From assembly GCA_964416315.1 (NCBI GenBank), contig CAYQDR010000005.1:9804-73803 (forward strand): DNA of 64,000 bases, in the 5' to 3' direction. The stretch is from CAYQDR01 sp964416315 (GTDB lineage: Bacteria > Methylomirabilota > Methylomirabilia > Rokubacteriales > DASRDR01). Positions 45,301 to 52,995 of this stretch are shown in pieces. A program made the position numbers and the translations under genes. Numbering within the stretch: the stretch's first letter is position 1; every line of letters starts with the position of its first letter. Below the pieces are notes generated by a model. The model did not search any database, was not told the origin of the DNA, and saw only the letters and a program-made list of their open reading frames with translations.

Positions 45301-45857
45301 TCAAGGTCGCCGCCCGCGAGCGGGCGGCGGTGCCCGGGCGGTTCGAGCTGACGCACGCCGTCATCCGCCACCTCTACAAGCTGATGGCGTACAAGGACGA
45401 GTACGAGGTCGCGCGCCTCCACCTGAAGCCCGCGTTCCGCGCGCAGGCGGAGGGCCTCTTCACCAAGCCGCGCCGCCTCGTCCGCCACTTCCACCCGCCG
45501 CTCCTCCGGGCCCTGGGCCTCCAGCGGAAGCTCGCCCTCGGCCCCTGGTTCACGCCGGCGCTTCGCCTCCTCCGGGCGCTCCGCGGGCTCCGCGGGACGG
45601 CCTGGGACCTCTTCGGCTACGCGGCCGTCCGCCGCGAGGAGCGGGCGCTCGTCGGCTGGTACCGGTCGCTGGTCGAGGCGGGCCTCGAGCGGCTCGATCC
45701 CGAGAGCCACCCGCAGGTCATCGAGCTGGCGGAGGTACCCGACCTGATCCGCGGCTACGAGGCGATCAAGCTCGCGGGCGTCAAGGCCGCGCGCGAGCGC
45801 GCGGGGGAGCTCCTGGCGCTCCTGCGGGCCTCGGTCGTCCCCACGGCGCGGTCCTGA
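42303..45857 (+). CDS. Single-chain indolepyruvate:ferredoxin oxidoreductase family protein
   Basis: The 1184-residue protein fuses all parts of a 2-oxoacid:ferredoxin oxidoreductase: an N-terminal half with GTFVSGYPGSPLGGYDLALQ, the ThDP motif near 503 (GDGSLFHSSYLNLRFCVAAG), a cysteine region near 640 (CENCGHC, with SCNQDYSCLGGDC), the gamma domain (PGVGGTGVITINALLCYAAW), and a C-terminal DUF6537-like region. It oxidises aryl or branched 2-oxo acids to acyl-CoA. The ferredoxin domain has fewer cysteines than the archaeal IorA form. The ComD-like gene follows in 15 nt. Confidence 0.92.
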   Translation: MTSPTASAVSLDDRYLREEGVVYLSGLQALVRLPIDQSRRDRRAGLRIGTFVSGYPGSPLGGYDLALQQSRRILDQHEIVHVPGANEELAATAISGTQMLDHYPHSRYDGVVALWYGKGPGVDRSGDALKHGNFAGTSRHGAVVVLAGEDHEAKSSTMPYQDDYAFMGHGMPILYPASTGEFLTLGLHAIAMSRFSGCWVAMKLVGHLADGGETVEVAPDRPRIVLPKLLVDGRPFQKSTDFTFFPGLNIETERRLYCERHRAALAYARANGLNRVEVGSARDRLGIVTAGKSCGDTRQALLDMGLDDAALQRIGIRLLRVGLIYPLDAELVREFAGDLDEVIVIEEKRGFLEAQVKEALCGLGRPVRVVGKLDEAGAPLFPIQGGMDSDLVTERLGPRLLRYAPEQPGILGRLAELRAIRARPYEAHPGRTPNYCSGCPHNISTRLLPEQVAWGSPGCHSFASIIEQPERHIVSMTQLGGEGLPWIGLSRFTDRPHIVQNVGDGSLFHSSYLNLRFCVAAGVNITFKILYNGYVANTGAQEMVGGKPIPELTRLLEVEGVRRIAVVTKDSTAYRAARLAANARVYPVAKQDQVLRELAEEPGVTVFIYDGVCANERRRRQKRGKLPPPTRFVVINEEVCENCGHCGALTNCMSLHKVDTEFGPKTQVHPSSCNQDYSCLGGDCPSFVTVETEPGTGYRRPSAPVLAEDAVPEPAGRVRLDRPYRLYIPGVGGTGVITINALLCYAAWMDGLRVLSYDQTGAAQKWGPVLSSLVLAAPGQPLAANKVGAGSADLYLAFDLLAAATRGNLDRCDPGRTAAVVNTTLLPSGEMIRDVHFAPPVEAMRATIARFTDPVRSVAVEARRIAEALFGDYMATNLVALGVAYQAGLLPLTARSIEGAIRLNGVQVEQNLQAFRYGRLWVVDPERLRPLVDPPRRTLDDEQKCVLARLSGRNAHAYVSFLDRCAHLDEESRRLLAVRVAELIDYQDVRYVEPFVGFVLKVAARERAAVPGRFELTHAVIRHLYKLMAYKDEYEVARLHLKPAFRAQAEGLFTKPRRLVRHFHPPLLRALGLQRKLALGPWFTPALRLLRALRGLRGTAWDLFGYAAVRREERALVGWYRSLVEAGLERLDPESHPQVIELAEVPDLIRGYEAIKLAGVKAARERAGELLALLRASVVPTARS

Positions 45858-45872
45858 GCGGGCAAGGGGCGG

Positions 45873-46388
45873 GTGCCCGCCTCCGTCGTCAACTCCAAGC
45901 GCATCTACGAGGGCCTCCGGGCCTGCGGCGTCCGGCTGGTGGTCACGCTCGCCGAGCGGTGGCTCCTCCATCTGATCCGGATGGCCGACGAGGACCCCGA
46001 GGTCACCCTCGTCCACGTGGCGCGGGAGGAGGAGGCGATCGGGATCGCGGCCGGCGCGCACCTGGCCGGCGTCGACTCGGCGATCCTCATGCAGAACCAC
46101 GGGCTCCTCGCCGCCATCAACCCGATCGTCTCGCTCGCCCAGCTCTACCGGATCCCGCTCCTCATGCTGATCAGCTACCGCGGCCACATGGGCGAGGAGG
46201 ACCCGTGGCAGACCCAGGGCGGTCTCGTCACCGAGCCGGTCCTGCGGGCGCTCGACATCGCGACGCGGGTCCTCGATCCCGCCGACGACATCCCGCGGCG
46301 CATCCGCGACGCCCACACGCTCGCCCACGCCTCGCTCGCGCCCGTGGCGGTGCTGCTCCCGCGCGACGTGATGTGGGAGGACGGCTGA
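45873..46388 (+). CDS. Sulfopyruvate/phosphonopyruvate decarboxylase alpha subunit (ComD-like)
   Basis: The 171-residue protein equals the N-terminal (PYR) domain of a ThDP enzyme: VTLVHVAREEEAIGIAAGAH carries the catalytic Glu, followed by MQNHGLLAAINPIVSLAQLY and MLISYRGHMGEEDPWQTQGG. Split decarboxylases of this size are sulfopyruvate decarboxylase (ComDE, coenzyme M pathway) or its phosphonopyruvate relatives. It needs the beta subunit encoded 3 nt downstream. It starts at GTG 45873. Substrate assignment is by family only. Confidence 0.82.
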   Translation: MPASVVNSKRIYEGLRACGVRLVVTLAERWLLHLIRMADEDPEVTLVHVAREEEAIGIAAGAHLAGVDSAILMQNHGLLAAINPIVSLAQLYRIPLLMLISYRGHMGEEDPWQTQGGLVTEPVLRALDIATRVLDPADDIPRRIRDAHTLAHASLAPVAVLLPRDVMWEDG

Positions 46389-46391
46389 AGA

Positions 46392-46991
46392 GTGCGGCTC
46401 CGCGAGGCGCTGGCCGCCATCTACCCCGAGCTCGAGCACCGGATCGTCGTGACGATCATGGGCGGGGTGGCGGTCGAGCTGTACACCCTCGGCCACCGGC
46501 CGACCTTCTTCTACCTCGAGCACGCGATGGGGCTCGCCTCCTCGATGGGGCTCGGCATCGCCCTCGCGCTGCCCGAGCAGCAGGTGGTCGTCCTCGACGG
46601 CGACGGCTCGCTGCTCATGAACCTCGGCACGCTCTCGACGATGGCGCGCTACCGGCCGGGGAACCTGTTGCACGTGGTGATGGACAATCAGAGCCTGGTC
46701 TCGACGGGCGGCGCCCCGACGGCCACCGCGACGGGCGCGGACCTCGCGGGCATCGCGCGGGCGTGCGGCGTGCCGCGTGCCGTGACGGTGACCACGCCCG
46801 CCGAGCTCACGGCCGCCGTCGCGGACGCCGTGGGGAGCCGGACACTCGCGACGGTCGTGGCGAAGGTCGAGCCCACGGCGCCGGCGTCGTATCACATGGG
46901 CCTCGCACTCCTCGAGAACCGCTTCCAGTTCTGGCGCGCCCTCCAGGCGCTCGCCGCACCCTCTCTGCTGCGGGGGGAGAGGGCAAGGTGA
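46392..46991 (+). CDS. Sulfopyruvate/phosphonopyruvate decarboxylase beta subunit (ComE-like)
   Basis: The 199-residue protein is the ThDP-binding (PP) half: FFYLEHAMGLASSMGLGIAL, then VVVLDGDGSLLMNLGTLSTM and LHVVMDNQSLVSTGGAPTA. With the preceding PYR-domain protein it makes a complete heteromeric decarboxylase. The last dozen residues (APSLLRGERAR) are encoded by a copy of a dispersed palindromic repeat, so the native C-terminus may have been extended or replaced. It starts at GTG 46392. Confidence 0.82.
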   Translation: MRLREALAAIYPELEHRIVVTIMGGVAVELYTLGHRPTFFYLEHAMGLASSMGLGIALALPEQQVVVLDGDGSLLMNLGTLSTMARYRPGNLLHVVMDNQSLVSTGGAPTATATGADLAGIARACGVPRAVTVTTPAELTAAVADAVGSRTLATVVAKVEPTAPASYHMGLALLENRFQFWRALQALAAPSLLRGERAR

Positions 46992-46994
46992 GGG
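46962..46994. repeat. Dispersed CCCTCACC-type palindromic repeat, copy 2 (inverted)
   Basis: CCCTCTCTGCTGCGGGGGGA then GAGGGCAAGGTGAGGGG is, in reverse, the same element seen at 18888-18934 (CCCTCACC-T-TGCCCTCTCC). It covers the last codons and stop of the ComE-like gene. Repeats of this kind are widespread in high-GC genomes as hairpins at gene ends. Confidence 0.55.
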
Positions 46995-47021
46995 GGCTCA
47001 ACTCGGGAAGGGGGATGCGCC

Positions 47022-47050
47022 TTGACAGCGTGGCCTCCTCAAGCGACGCT
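47022..47050 (+). promoter_or_regulatory. Promoter candidate of the Phd-like antitoxin, leaderless geometry
   Basis: TTGACA (47022-47027) with a 17-nt spacer reaches GACGCT (47045-47050), a weak -10. The predicted start is at about 47057, which is the preferred GTG start codon. Confidence 0.35.
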
Positions 47051-47056
47051 GCCGCT

Positions 47057-47353
47057 GTGACCAGGAAAGTCGGGCGCCGTGAACTGAGAAAGCGCCTCAG
47101 CGAGTACGTCCGTCAAGTGCGCAGCGGTGACGTCGTACTCGTGACCGACCGGGGCCAAATCGTGGCGGAATTGCGCCCCCCGAGCTCCCGGGCTGCACTG
47201 GCTGACATTCCTTCTGGCTTGCTCGAGCTCGCCCACCGCGGGTCGCTGACCCTCGGAGGGCCGAACCACCCCGGGCTGTACCCACGCCTGCCGCGACTCC
47301 TGGCGCCTGGCGAGTTCCAGCGCCTCCTCGACGAGGAACGAGGCGGCCGCTGA
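47057..47353 (+). CDS. Phd/YefM-type antitoxin (orphan)
   Basis: The 98-residue protein begins VTRKVGRRELRKRLSEYVRQ and continues VRSGDVVLVTDRGQIVAELR, the Phd/YefM fold that binds DNA and neutralises PIN or RelE toxins. Starts at GTG 47057 or ATG 47015 are both possible; the first fits the promoter. Only a 12-codon remnant of a PIN toxin follows, so it looks like an orphan antitoxin. Confidence 0.75.
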   Translation: MTRKVGRRELRKRLSEYVRQVRSGDVVLVTDRGQIVAELRPPSSRAALADIPSGLLELAHRGSLTLGGPNHPGLYPRLPRLLAPGEFQRLLDEERGGR

Positions 47354-47388
47354 AGCTCTACATCGAGCCCGGCATCCCGCCGGCTTGA
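47350..47388 (+). pseudogene. Remnant of a PIN-domain toxin N-terminus
   Basis: Directly after the antitoxin, the frame LKLYIEPGIPPA then stop resembles the common PIN start MKLYIETSIPSA, with the start ATG changed to CTG and a stop after 12 codons. The rest of the toxin is absent. The match is short and judged by eye. Confidence 0.4.
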
Positions 47389-47413
47389 CGCATCCGCCAC
47401 CTCCCCATAGGGT
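47385..47413 (+). promoter_or_regulatory. Promoter candidate for the DUF433/DUF5615 pair
   Basis: TTGACG (47385-47390), a 17-nt spacer and TAGGGT (47408-47413) lie about 120 nt before the ATG at 47535. The intervening DNA has no gene and is lower in GC than its surroundings. Confidence 0.35.
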
Positions 47414-47534
47414 AGCCGCGTGGAGGGGATCGAAGCCGGCCTCTTGATCCTTGGCGGGGCGGGACCGATCCGTGCGTCCTGGTACTGACTCGTGATAGCG
47501 TAATTGGGCGTCTGCCGGTCAAGGAGGCGGGGAG

Positions 47535-47762
47535 ATGGTCGAGATCGCGCCACGGATCGTGGTTGATGAGAAAGTCCGGTTCGGCAAGCCTGTCATACGA
47601 GGGACCCGTGTCGCCGTCGACGTGTTGATAGGAAAGCTCGCGAGCGGCATGACCGCTGAAGAAGTCGCCGACGAGTACGGCGTCGAGCGAGAGGACGTGC
47701 TGGCGGCGTTGGCCTACGCGGCTGACTCACTCGCTCAGGAGCAGCTCCGCGCCGTGAAGTAG
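47535..47762 (+). CDS. DUF433 family antitoxin
   Basis: The 75-residue protein reads VVDEKVRFGKPVIRGTRVAV then GMTAEEVADEYGVEREDVLA, the DUF433 helix-turn-helix family. Members are antitoxins paired with DUF5615 PIN-like toxins, and that gene follows with no gap. A GGAGGCGGGGAG site precedes the ATG. DNA-binding autoregulation is likely but not shown. Confidence 0.88.
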   Translation: MVEIAPRIVVDEKVRFGKPVIRGTRVAVDVLIGKLASGMTAEEVADEYGVEREDVLAALAYAADSLAQEQLRAVK

Positions 47763-48128
47763 ATGCCGCGGTTTCTGGTGGATGAAGACCTGCCGCGCTC
47801 GCTGGCCAGGGCGCTGCGCGAGGCTGGCATCCACGCCGAGGACGCCCGTGACGTCGGGCTCCGCGGCAGCTCTGACGACGAGATTCTCGAGTACGCCTCG
47901 GCTCGAGCCCTTGGGCTCCTTACCGGAGACATTGGCTTCGGCAATATCCTGCGGTTTCCGCTCGGATCGCACGCCGGAGTTGTAATCGCGCGGTTTCCGA
48001 ACGAGATGACGATTCCGTCGCTAAATAGCGCGATCCTGAACGCCATCCGCGACCTTTCGGACGACGACCTCTCGGGAAACCTGGTAATCCTCGAGCCGGG
48101 CAAGATCCGACTCCGGAGAAAGGGGTGA
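47763..48128 (+). CDS. DUF5615 PIN-like toxin
   Basis: The 121-residue protein starts MPRFLVDEDLPRSLARALRE, with D7 and D9 as first metal ligands, AEDARDVGLRGSSDDEIL in the middle, and GLLTGDIGFGNILRFPLGSH, the D-x-x-F-like fourth motif. This is the Mut7-C/DUF5615 PIN-like RNase family. It begins immediately after the antitoxin stop codon, a standard toxin-antitoxin order. The pair is of lower GC than the neighbouring metabolic genes, suggesting transfer. Confidence 0.88.
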   Translation: MPRFLVDEDLPRSLARALREAGIHAEDARDVGLRGSSDDEILEYASARALGLLTGDIGFGNILRFPLGSHAGVVIARFPNEMTIPSLNSAILNAIRDLSDDDLSGNLVILEPGKIRLRRKG

Positions 48129-48231
48129 GCCGCGATCGCCACCCGACCGGCGCTGGGAGCTCCAGCCGGTTGGAGCGAATTGGGCCCGACTCCTGATCCG
48201 TGCTGCAGGGCGGATGAGGTGATCCAGTAGC

Positions 48232-49959
48232 GTGGACCGCGTCGAGACGGACCTCCTGATCCTGGGGGCGGGCGGGGCGGGGCTCTGCGCCGCGCTCCAC
48301 GCGGCCGACCGCGCGCCCGGGCTCGCGATCACGGTGGTCGTCAAGGGGCTGCTCGGTCGCGCGGGCTGCACGCGCATGGTCCAGGGCGGCTACAACGCCG
48401 TCCTCGCGGCGCCCGACTCCCTCGAGGCCCACTTCCTCGACACCCTCCGGGGCGGCGGCTGGCTGAACGACCAGGAGCTGGCCTGGCGGCTCGTCGAGAC
48501 GGCGCCGGCGCGGGTCGTCGAGCTGGAGACCCGCTACGGCTGCTTCTTCGACCGGACGCCGGACGGCCGCATCCACCAGAAGCCCTTCGCGGGCCAGAGC
48601 CACGACCGCACGATCCACAAGGGCGACCTCACGGGCATCGAGATCATGAACCGGCTGACCGAGCAGGTCTGGACCCGGCCAGGGATCCGCGTCCTCGAGG
48701 AGCATCGGGCCCTCGACCTCCTCCAGGACGACGCGGGGCGGGTCGGGGGCGCGCTCCTCCTCGACATCCGGACCGGCGCCCCGGTCCTCGCGAGCGCGCG
48801 GGCGACGCTCCTGGCCTGCGGCGGCGGGCCCACGATGTACCGGATCGTCGCGTGCTCGGCCGACAAGGCAGCCGACGGCATCGCCCTCGCCTTCCGCGCC
48901 GGCGCCCCGCTCCGCGACATGGAGATGGTCCAGTTCCACCCCACCGGCCTCGTCGTGCCGGGCTCGCTCATCACCGGCTCCCTCCTCGAGGAGGGCTTAC
49001 GTGGCGCCGGCGGGCGCCTCTACAACGCCGGGGGCGAGCGCTTCATGGCGCGCCACGATGCCGAGCGGCTCGAGCGCTCGACGCGCGACGTCGTGGCCCG
49101 CGCGAGCTACCTCGAGATCGCCGAGGGCCGCGGGACGCCCGAGGGCGGCGTCTGGCTCGACGTCTCCCACCTCGGGGTGGAGCTCGTCGAGCGGAACTTC
49201 CGCGGCATGGTCCGGCGCTGCCGGGACTTCGGCCTGGACCTCGCCCGCCGGCCGGTTCCCGTGACGCCGACGGCGCACTTCCTGATGGGGGGCGTCGTCA
49301 TCGACCCGGAGTGCCGGACGGCGCTCGAGGGCCTCTTCGCCGCTGGCGAGGACGCGGGTGGCGTCCACGGCGCGAACCGCCTCGGCGGCAACGGCGTCGC
49401 CGACTCGACGGTCTTCGGCGGGATCGCGGGCGACGTCATGACGGACTGGGTCGCCGGCCGGGAGTGGCCGAAGCTCGGCGAGCGGGACGCCGAGGCCCGC
49501 GCCGCCGTGGCGCGAGCGCCGCTCGGGCGACGGGGGCGCGACGAGACGGTCGCGCTCCGTGCGCGGATGCGCGACCTCATGTGGGAGCGGGGGGGCCTGG
49601 TCCGGACGGAGGCGGGGCTCGAGACGGGGCTCGCGGAGCTGGAGGAGATCGCGGCACGGCTCGAGGCGACGTCGGTGCCCGGCGGGCCCGCGTACAGCCT
49701 CGCCTGGCAGACCTGGCTCGACGCGCGGAACCAGTGCCTCGCGGCGCGGCTCATCGCCCGGAGCGCGCTCGAGCGCCGCGAGAGCCGCGGCGCCCACTAC
49801 CGGGCGGATCACCCCACGGCCGACAACGCGCGCTGGCTGGTCAACGTGACGGCGGCGCAGCGGAACGGCGGGGTGGCGATCTGGACGGAGCCGGTGCGGC
49901 TCACGCGGGCGCGGCCGGAAGCCCCGGCGCCCCCGGCGCTCGTCGAGATCGGCGACTGA
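48232..49959 (+). CDS. Fumarate reductase/succinate dehydrogenase-type flavoprotein
   Basis: The 575-residue FAD protein has the dinucleotide fold GAGGAG (12-17), MVQFHPTGLVVPGSLITGSL, GRLYNAGGERFMARH, the capping His in AHFLMGGVVI, and HGANRLGGNGVADSTVFGG. Where SdhA/FrdA have the His that binds FAD covalently (SHTV-AQGG), this protein has GCTRMVQGG with Cys46, so flavin attachment differs, as in aspartate oxidase-like or soluble members. The SDH-type FeS and anchor genes lie 10 kb away (58590-60177). TctBAC genes follow in 7 nt. Confidence 0.85.
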   Translation: MDRVETDLLILGAGGAGLCAALHAADRAPGLAITVVVKGLLGRAGCTRMVQGGYNAVLAAPDSLEAHFLDTLRGGGWLNDQELAWRLVETAPARVVELETRYGCFFDRTPDGRIHQKPFAGQSHDRTIHKGDLTGIEIMNRLTEQVWTRPGIRVLEEHRALDLLQDDAGRVGGALLLDIRTGAPVLASARATLLACGGGPTMYRIVACSADKAADGIALAFRAGAPLRDMEMVQFHPTGLVVPGSLITGSLLEEGLRGAGGRLYNAGGERFMARHDAERLERSTRDVVARASYLEIAEGRGTPEGGVWLDVSHLGVELVERNFRGMVRRCRDFGLDLARRPVPVTPTAHFLMGGVVIDPECRTALEGLFAAGEDAGGVHGANRLGGNGVADSTVFGGIAGDVMTDWVAGREWPKLGERDAEARAAVARAPLGRRGRDETVALRARMRDLMWERGGLVRTEAGLETGLAELEEIAARLEATSVPGGPAYSLAWQTWLDARNQCLAARLIARSALERRESRGAHYRADHPTADNARWLVNVTAAQRNGGVAIWTEPVRLTRARPEAPAPPALVEIGD

Positions 49960-49966
49960 GCCCAGC

Positions 49967-50440
49967 ATGATCGGCCCGCGCGGGAGGGAGGGCCGGATCG
50001 TCGGCGGGGCGCTCGTCCTCCTGGGGATCCTCGCCCTCTGGGAGGGACGCCGGCTCCGCGCCCTGAGAACCGAGATGGTCGCGGGCGCCGTCGTGGGCGA
50101 CGACACCTTCCCCATGATCGTCGGGGCCGCGATGCTCCTCCTGGGGGCCCACATCCTCCTCCTGGCGCGCTTGCCGCGGGTGAAGGTGGCCGTGCCGTAC
50201 GGCGAGCCCCGCATGCGGATGATCCTCGGGGCGGGCGTGCTGGCGGCCTACTGGGTGATCCTGCCGTATCTCGGCTACACGGCGAGCACCGCGCTCGCCT
50301 CCACCGGGCTCTTCCGCGGGATGGGTGGCTACCGCTGGCCGATCGCCCTCCTGTCCGGTGGCCTGACGACGGGCGCGCTCTACCTCGTGTTCCGGGTGTG
50401 GCTCGTCGAGCCGCTCCCCGGGGGCGTGCTGGGGTTCTGA
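49967..50440 (+). CDS. tctB: Tripartite tricarboxylate transporter small subunit TctB
   Basis: The 157-residue protein has four predicted spans (IVGGALVLLGILALWEG, MIVGAAMLLLGAHILLLARL, MILGAGVLAAYWVILPYLGY, WPIALLSGGLTTGALYLVFR) and the TctB hallmark VVGDDTFPMIVGAAML. With TctA it forms the membrane part of a sodium-coupled solute importer. It begins 7 nt after the flavoprotein gene and ends 3 nt before tctA. Confidence 0.9.
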   Translation: MIGPRGREGRIVGGALVLLGILALWEGRRLRALRTEMVAGAVVGDDTFPMIVGAAMLLLGAHILLLARLPRVKVAVPYGEPRMRMILGAGVLAAYWVILPYLGYTASTALASTGLFRGMGGYRWPIALLSGGLTTGALYLVFRVWLVEPLPGGVLGF

Positions 50441-50443
50441 GGC

Positions 50444-51955
50444 GTGGACGTCCTCGGCCACCTGGCCGGCGGCTTCGCGGCGGCGCTCTCCCCCACGAAC
50501 CTGCTGATGGCCCTCGTGGGCTCGCTCCTCGGCACGCTCGTCGGCGTCCTCCCCGGGCTCGGTCCGACGGCCGCCATCGCCATCCTCTTCCCGCTGACCA
50601 CGGTGCTCCAACCCGTGCCGGCCATCATCATGCTCGCCGGGATCTACTACGGCGCGATGTACGGCGGCTCGACGACCGCGATCCTCCTCAACATCCCGGG
50701 CGAGGTGGCGTCCGTCCCGACCTGCCTCGACGGCTACCCGCTGGCGCAGCAGGGGAGGGGCGGAGTCGCCCTCGGGATCTCCGCCATCGGCTCCTTCTTC
50801 GCGGGCACCCTCGGCGTGGTGGGGCTCACGTTCTTCGCGCCGTTCCTCGCGGACCAGGCGCTGCGGTTCGGCCCGCCCGAGTACTTCGGTCTCATGCTGC
50901 TCGCCGTCACGGTCATCGTCTCGCTCTCGGGCAGCTCGCTCGCCAAGGGGTTCGCGATGGCGCTGCTCGGGTACTTCATCTCGCTGATCGGGCTGGGACC
51001 GTCCACGGCGGAGCCGCGCTTCACCTTCGGCTGGACGCTCCTCATGAGCGGCGTGGACCTGATCGCCCTGGTGGTCGGCCTCTTCGCCATCTCCGAGGTC
51101 TTCCTCGGGCTCGAGGAGGCGCGCGTGGCGATCGCCGAGAAGATCCGGAACGTCTTCCCGAGCTGGGCGGACCTCCGGCAGGCCAGCCCCGCGATCCTCC
51201 GCGGCACCGGGATCGGCTTCGTCCTCGGCCTCCTGCCGGGCTGCGCGCCCGGCGTGACCGTGTTCCTCGCCTACGACGCCGAGAAGAAGCTCGCCCGGCA
51301 CCCCGAGCGCTTCGGTAAGGGCGCCATCGAAGGCGTGGCCTCGCCCGAGGCGGCCAACAACGCGACCTCCTCGGCGGGCTTCGTTCCCCTGCTGGCGCTG
51401 GGCATCCCGGCCTCGGCGCCGCTGGCGGTTCTCCTCGGGGGGCTCCTGGTCTACGGCCTCCAGCCGGGTCCGCTCCTCTTCGAGAAGAACCCCGAGTTCG
51501 TGTGGACCGTCATCGCGAGCTTCTACATCGGGAACCTCATCCTGCTCGTCCTGAACCTCCCGCTGATCGGCATGTGGGTGTGGCTCACCCGCATCCCCTA
51601 CGGCGTGCTGGGCCCGCTGATCCTGCTCCTCTCGGTCCTGGGCGCCTACTCGGTGCGCAACAGCATGTTCGACGTGGGGGTGAGCCTGGTGTTCGGGGCG
51701 GTGGGCTACCTGCTGCGGAAGCACCAGTGGCCGCTCGCGCCGCTGCTGCTCGCGTACATCCTGGGGCCGCTCCTCGAGAAGTACCTGATCCAGTCGCTCT
51801 CGATGAGCGGCGGGAGCCCCCTCATCTTCCTCCAGCGGGGCATCTCGCTGACGCTGATCGTCCTGGCGGTGGCCCTCCTCCTCTCCTCGCTCCTGCTGGT
51901 GCGCTACGCCGCGCAGCGGGTTCGGGAGGCGACGGCGGAGGAGATGGCGCTGTAG
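50444..51955 (+). CDS. tctA: Tripartite tricarboxylate transporter large subunit TctA
   Basis: The 503-residue, roughly 12-span protein carries the TctA signatures [60 protein letters not shown] and the repeated GASSPEA-like [20 protein letters not shown]. It is the transport channel for citrate-type or other carboxylate substrates. It starts at GTG 50444. The binding protein gene follows in 32 nt. Confidence 0.95.
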   Translation: MDVLGHLAGGFAAALSPTNLLMALVGSLLGTLVGVLPGLGPTAAIAILFPLTTVLQPVPAIIMLAGIYYGAMYGGSTTAILLNIPGEVASVPTCLDGYPLAQQGRGGVALGISAIGSFFAGTLGVVGLTFFAPFLADQALRFGPPEYFGLMLLAVTVIVSLSGSSLAKGFAMALLGYFISLIGLGPSTAEPRFTFGWTLLMSGVDLIALVVGLFAISEVFLGLEEARVAIAEKIRNVFPSWADLRQASPAILRGTGIGFVLGLLPGCAPGVTVFLAYDAEKKLARHPERFGKGAIEGVASPEAANNATSSAGFVPLLALGIPASAPLAVLLGGLLVYGLQPGPLLFEKNPEFVWTVIASFYIGNLILLVLNLPLIGMWVWLTRIPYGVLGPLILLLSVLGAYSVRNSMFDVGVSLVFGAVGYLLRKHQWPLAPLLLAYILGPLLEKYLIQSLSMSGGSPLIFLQRGISLTLIVLAVALLLSSLLLVRYAAQRVREATAEEMAL

Positions 51956-51987
51956 CGAACGATTCGAACACAGGGAGGGACCCGAGC

Positions 51988-52980
51988 ATGCGGTGGCCTC
52001 GTACCCGGATCGTCCTGCGCTGGCTCCTGGCGGTGTTCCTGCTCCTCACCCCGATGGGCGCGTGGGCGCAGGACTACCCGACCAAGCCCATCGAGATCAT
52101 CGTGCCGTTCGTCCCCGGCGGGGGGACGGACCTCACCGCGCGCCTCGTCGCCGATTACCTGGGCAAGAAGTGGAACACTCCCATCCTCGTCGTGAACAAG
52201 CCGGGCGGGGGCGGGATGATCGGCGCCCGGGCCGCGCTCAAGGAGGGTCGGCCCGACGGCTACACGGTGCTCATCGACATCCACACGACCTCCTCGATGC
52301 ACATCGGGGCCTCGAAGACCCCGATGCTCACGCTGGCCGACCGGAAGTACGCGGGGCGGATCGTCCGCGACCCGATGGTCTTCGCGGTGAAGGCCGACGC
52401 GCCCTGGAAGAACTTCAAGGAGTTCTCCGACTGGGTGAAGGCGAACCCCACCGAGCTCGTCTGGTCCACGGTGGGGCCGGCCGGGCCCTCCCGCTATACC
52501 GCCTACGACTGGATGACCCAGATCGGCGTGGACCCGACCAAGACGAAGATGGTGATCACCGAGGGGGCCGCGGACTCCTTCGCGAAGCTCGCCGGCGGCC
52601 ACGTCGCGCTCTCGATCCACTCGGTGGCCGAGGCCCAGGCGATGTGGAAGGCCGGGAAGATCAAGCTCCTCGCCGTGCTCTCCCCCGCGCGCGTCCGGTA
52701 CATCCCCGACGTGCCGACGGCCGAGGAGCAGGGCGTCATGAAGGGCGTGCGCGTCCAGTGGTGGGCGTCGGTCGCCTTCCCGGCGGGCACGCCCGACCCC
52801 ATCGTGAAGAAGTGGGAGGAGGCCATCGCCGAGATGGTGAAGGACCCCGCGTTCGTCACCGGCGCCGAGCGGATCAGCCTGAACATCGACCACCTGAGCG
52901 CCGCCGAGATGCGGGCCTTCGTGGAGAAGGAGGTCGAGGGCTACACCGACATGGCCACCAAGATCGGCATCCGGCGGTAG
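51988..52980 (+). CDS. tctC: Tripartite tricarboxylate transporter substrate-binding protein TctC
   Basis: The 330-residue periplasmic protein has a signal peptide (IVLRWLLAVFLLLTPMGA, cleavage after AWA near 27) and the TctC/Bug pattern: DYPTKPIEIIVPFVPGGGTD, VVNKPGGGGMIGARAALKEG, LLAVLSPARVRYIPDVPTAE and the WWASVAFPAGTPDPIVKKWE region. Bug proteins bind dicarboxylates or aromatics; the ligand here is unknown. An AGGGAGGGA site precedes the ATG. Placement after a fumarate-reductase-like gene hints at a four-carbon dicarboxylate. Confidence 0.93.
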   Translation: MRWPRTRIVLRWLLAVFLLLTPMGAWAQDYPTKPIEIIVPFVPGGGTDLTARLVADYLGKKWNTPILVVNKPGGGGMIGARAALKEGRPDGYTVLIDIHTTSSMHIGASKTPMLTLADRKYAGRIVRDPMVFAVKADAPWKNFKEFSDWVKANPTELVWSTVGPAGPSRYTAYDWMTQIGVDPTKTKMVITEGAADSFAKLAGGHVALSIHSVAEAQAMWKAGKIKLLAVLSPARVRYIPDVPTAEEQGVMKGVRVQWWASVAFPAGTPDPIVKKWEEAIAEMVKDPAFVTGAERISLNIDHLSAAEMRAFVEKEVEGYTDMATKIGIRR

Positions 52981-52995
52981 TCTCGGTCAGAGTTG

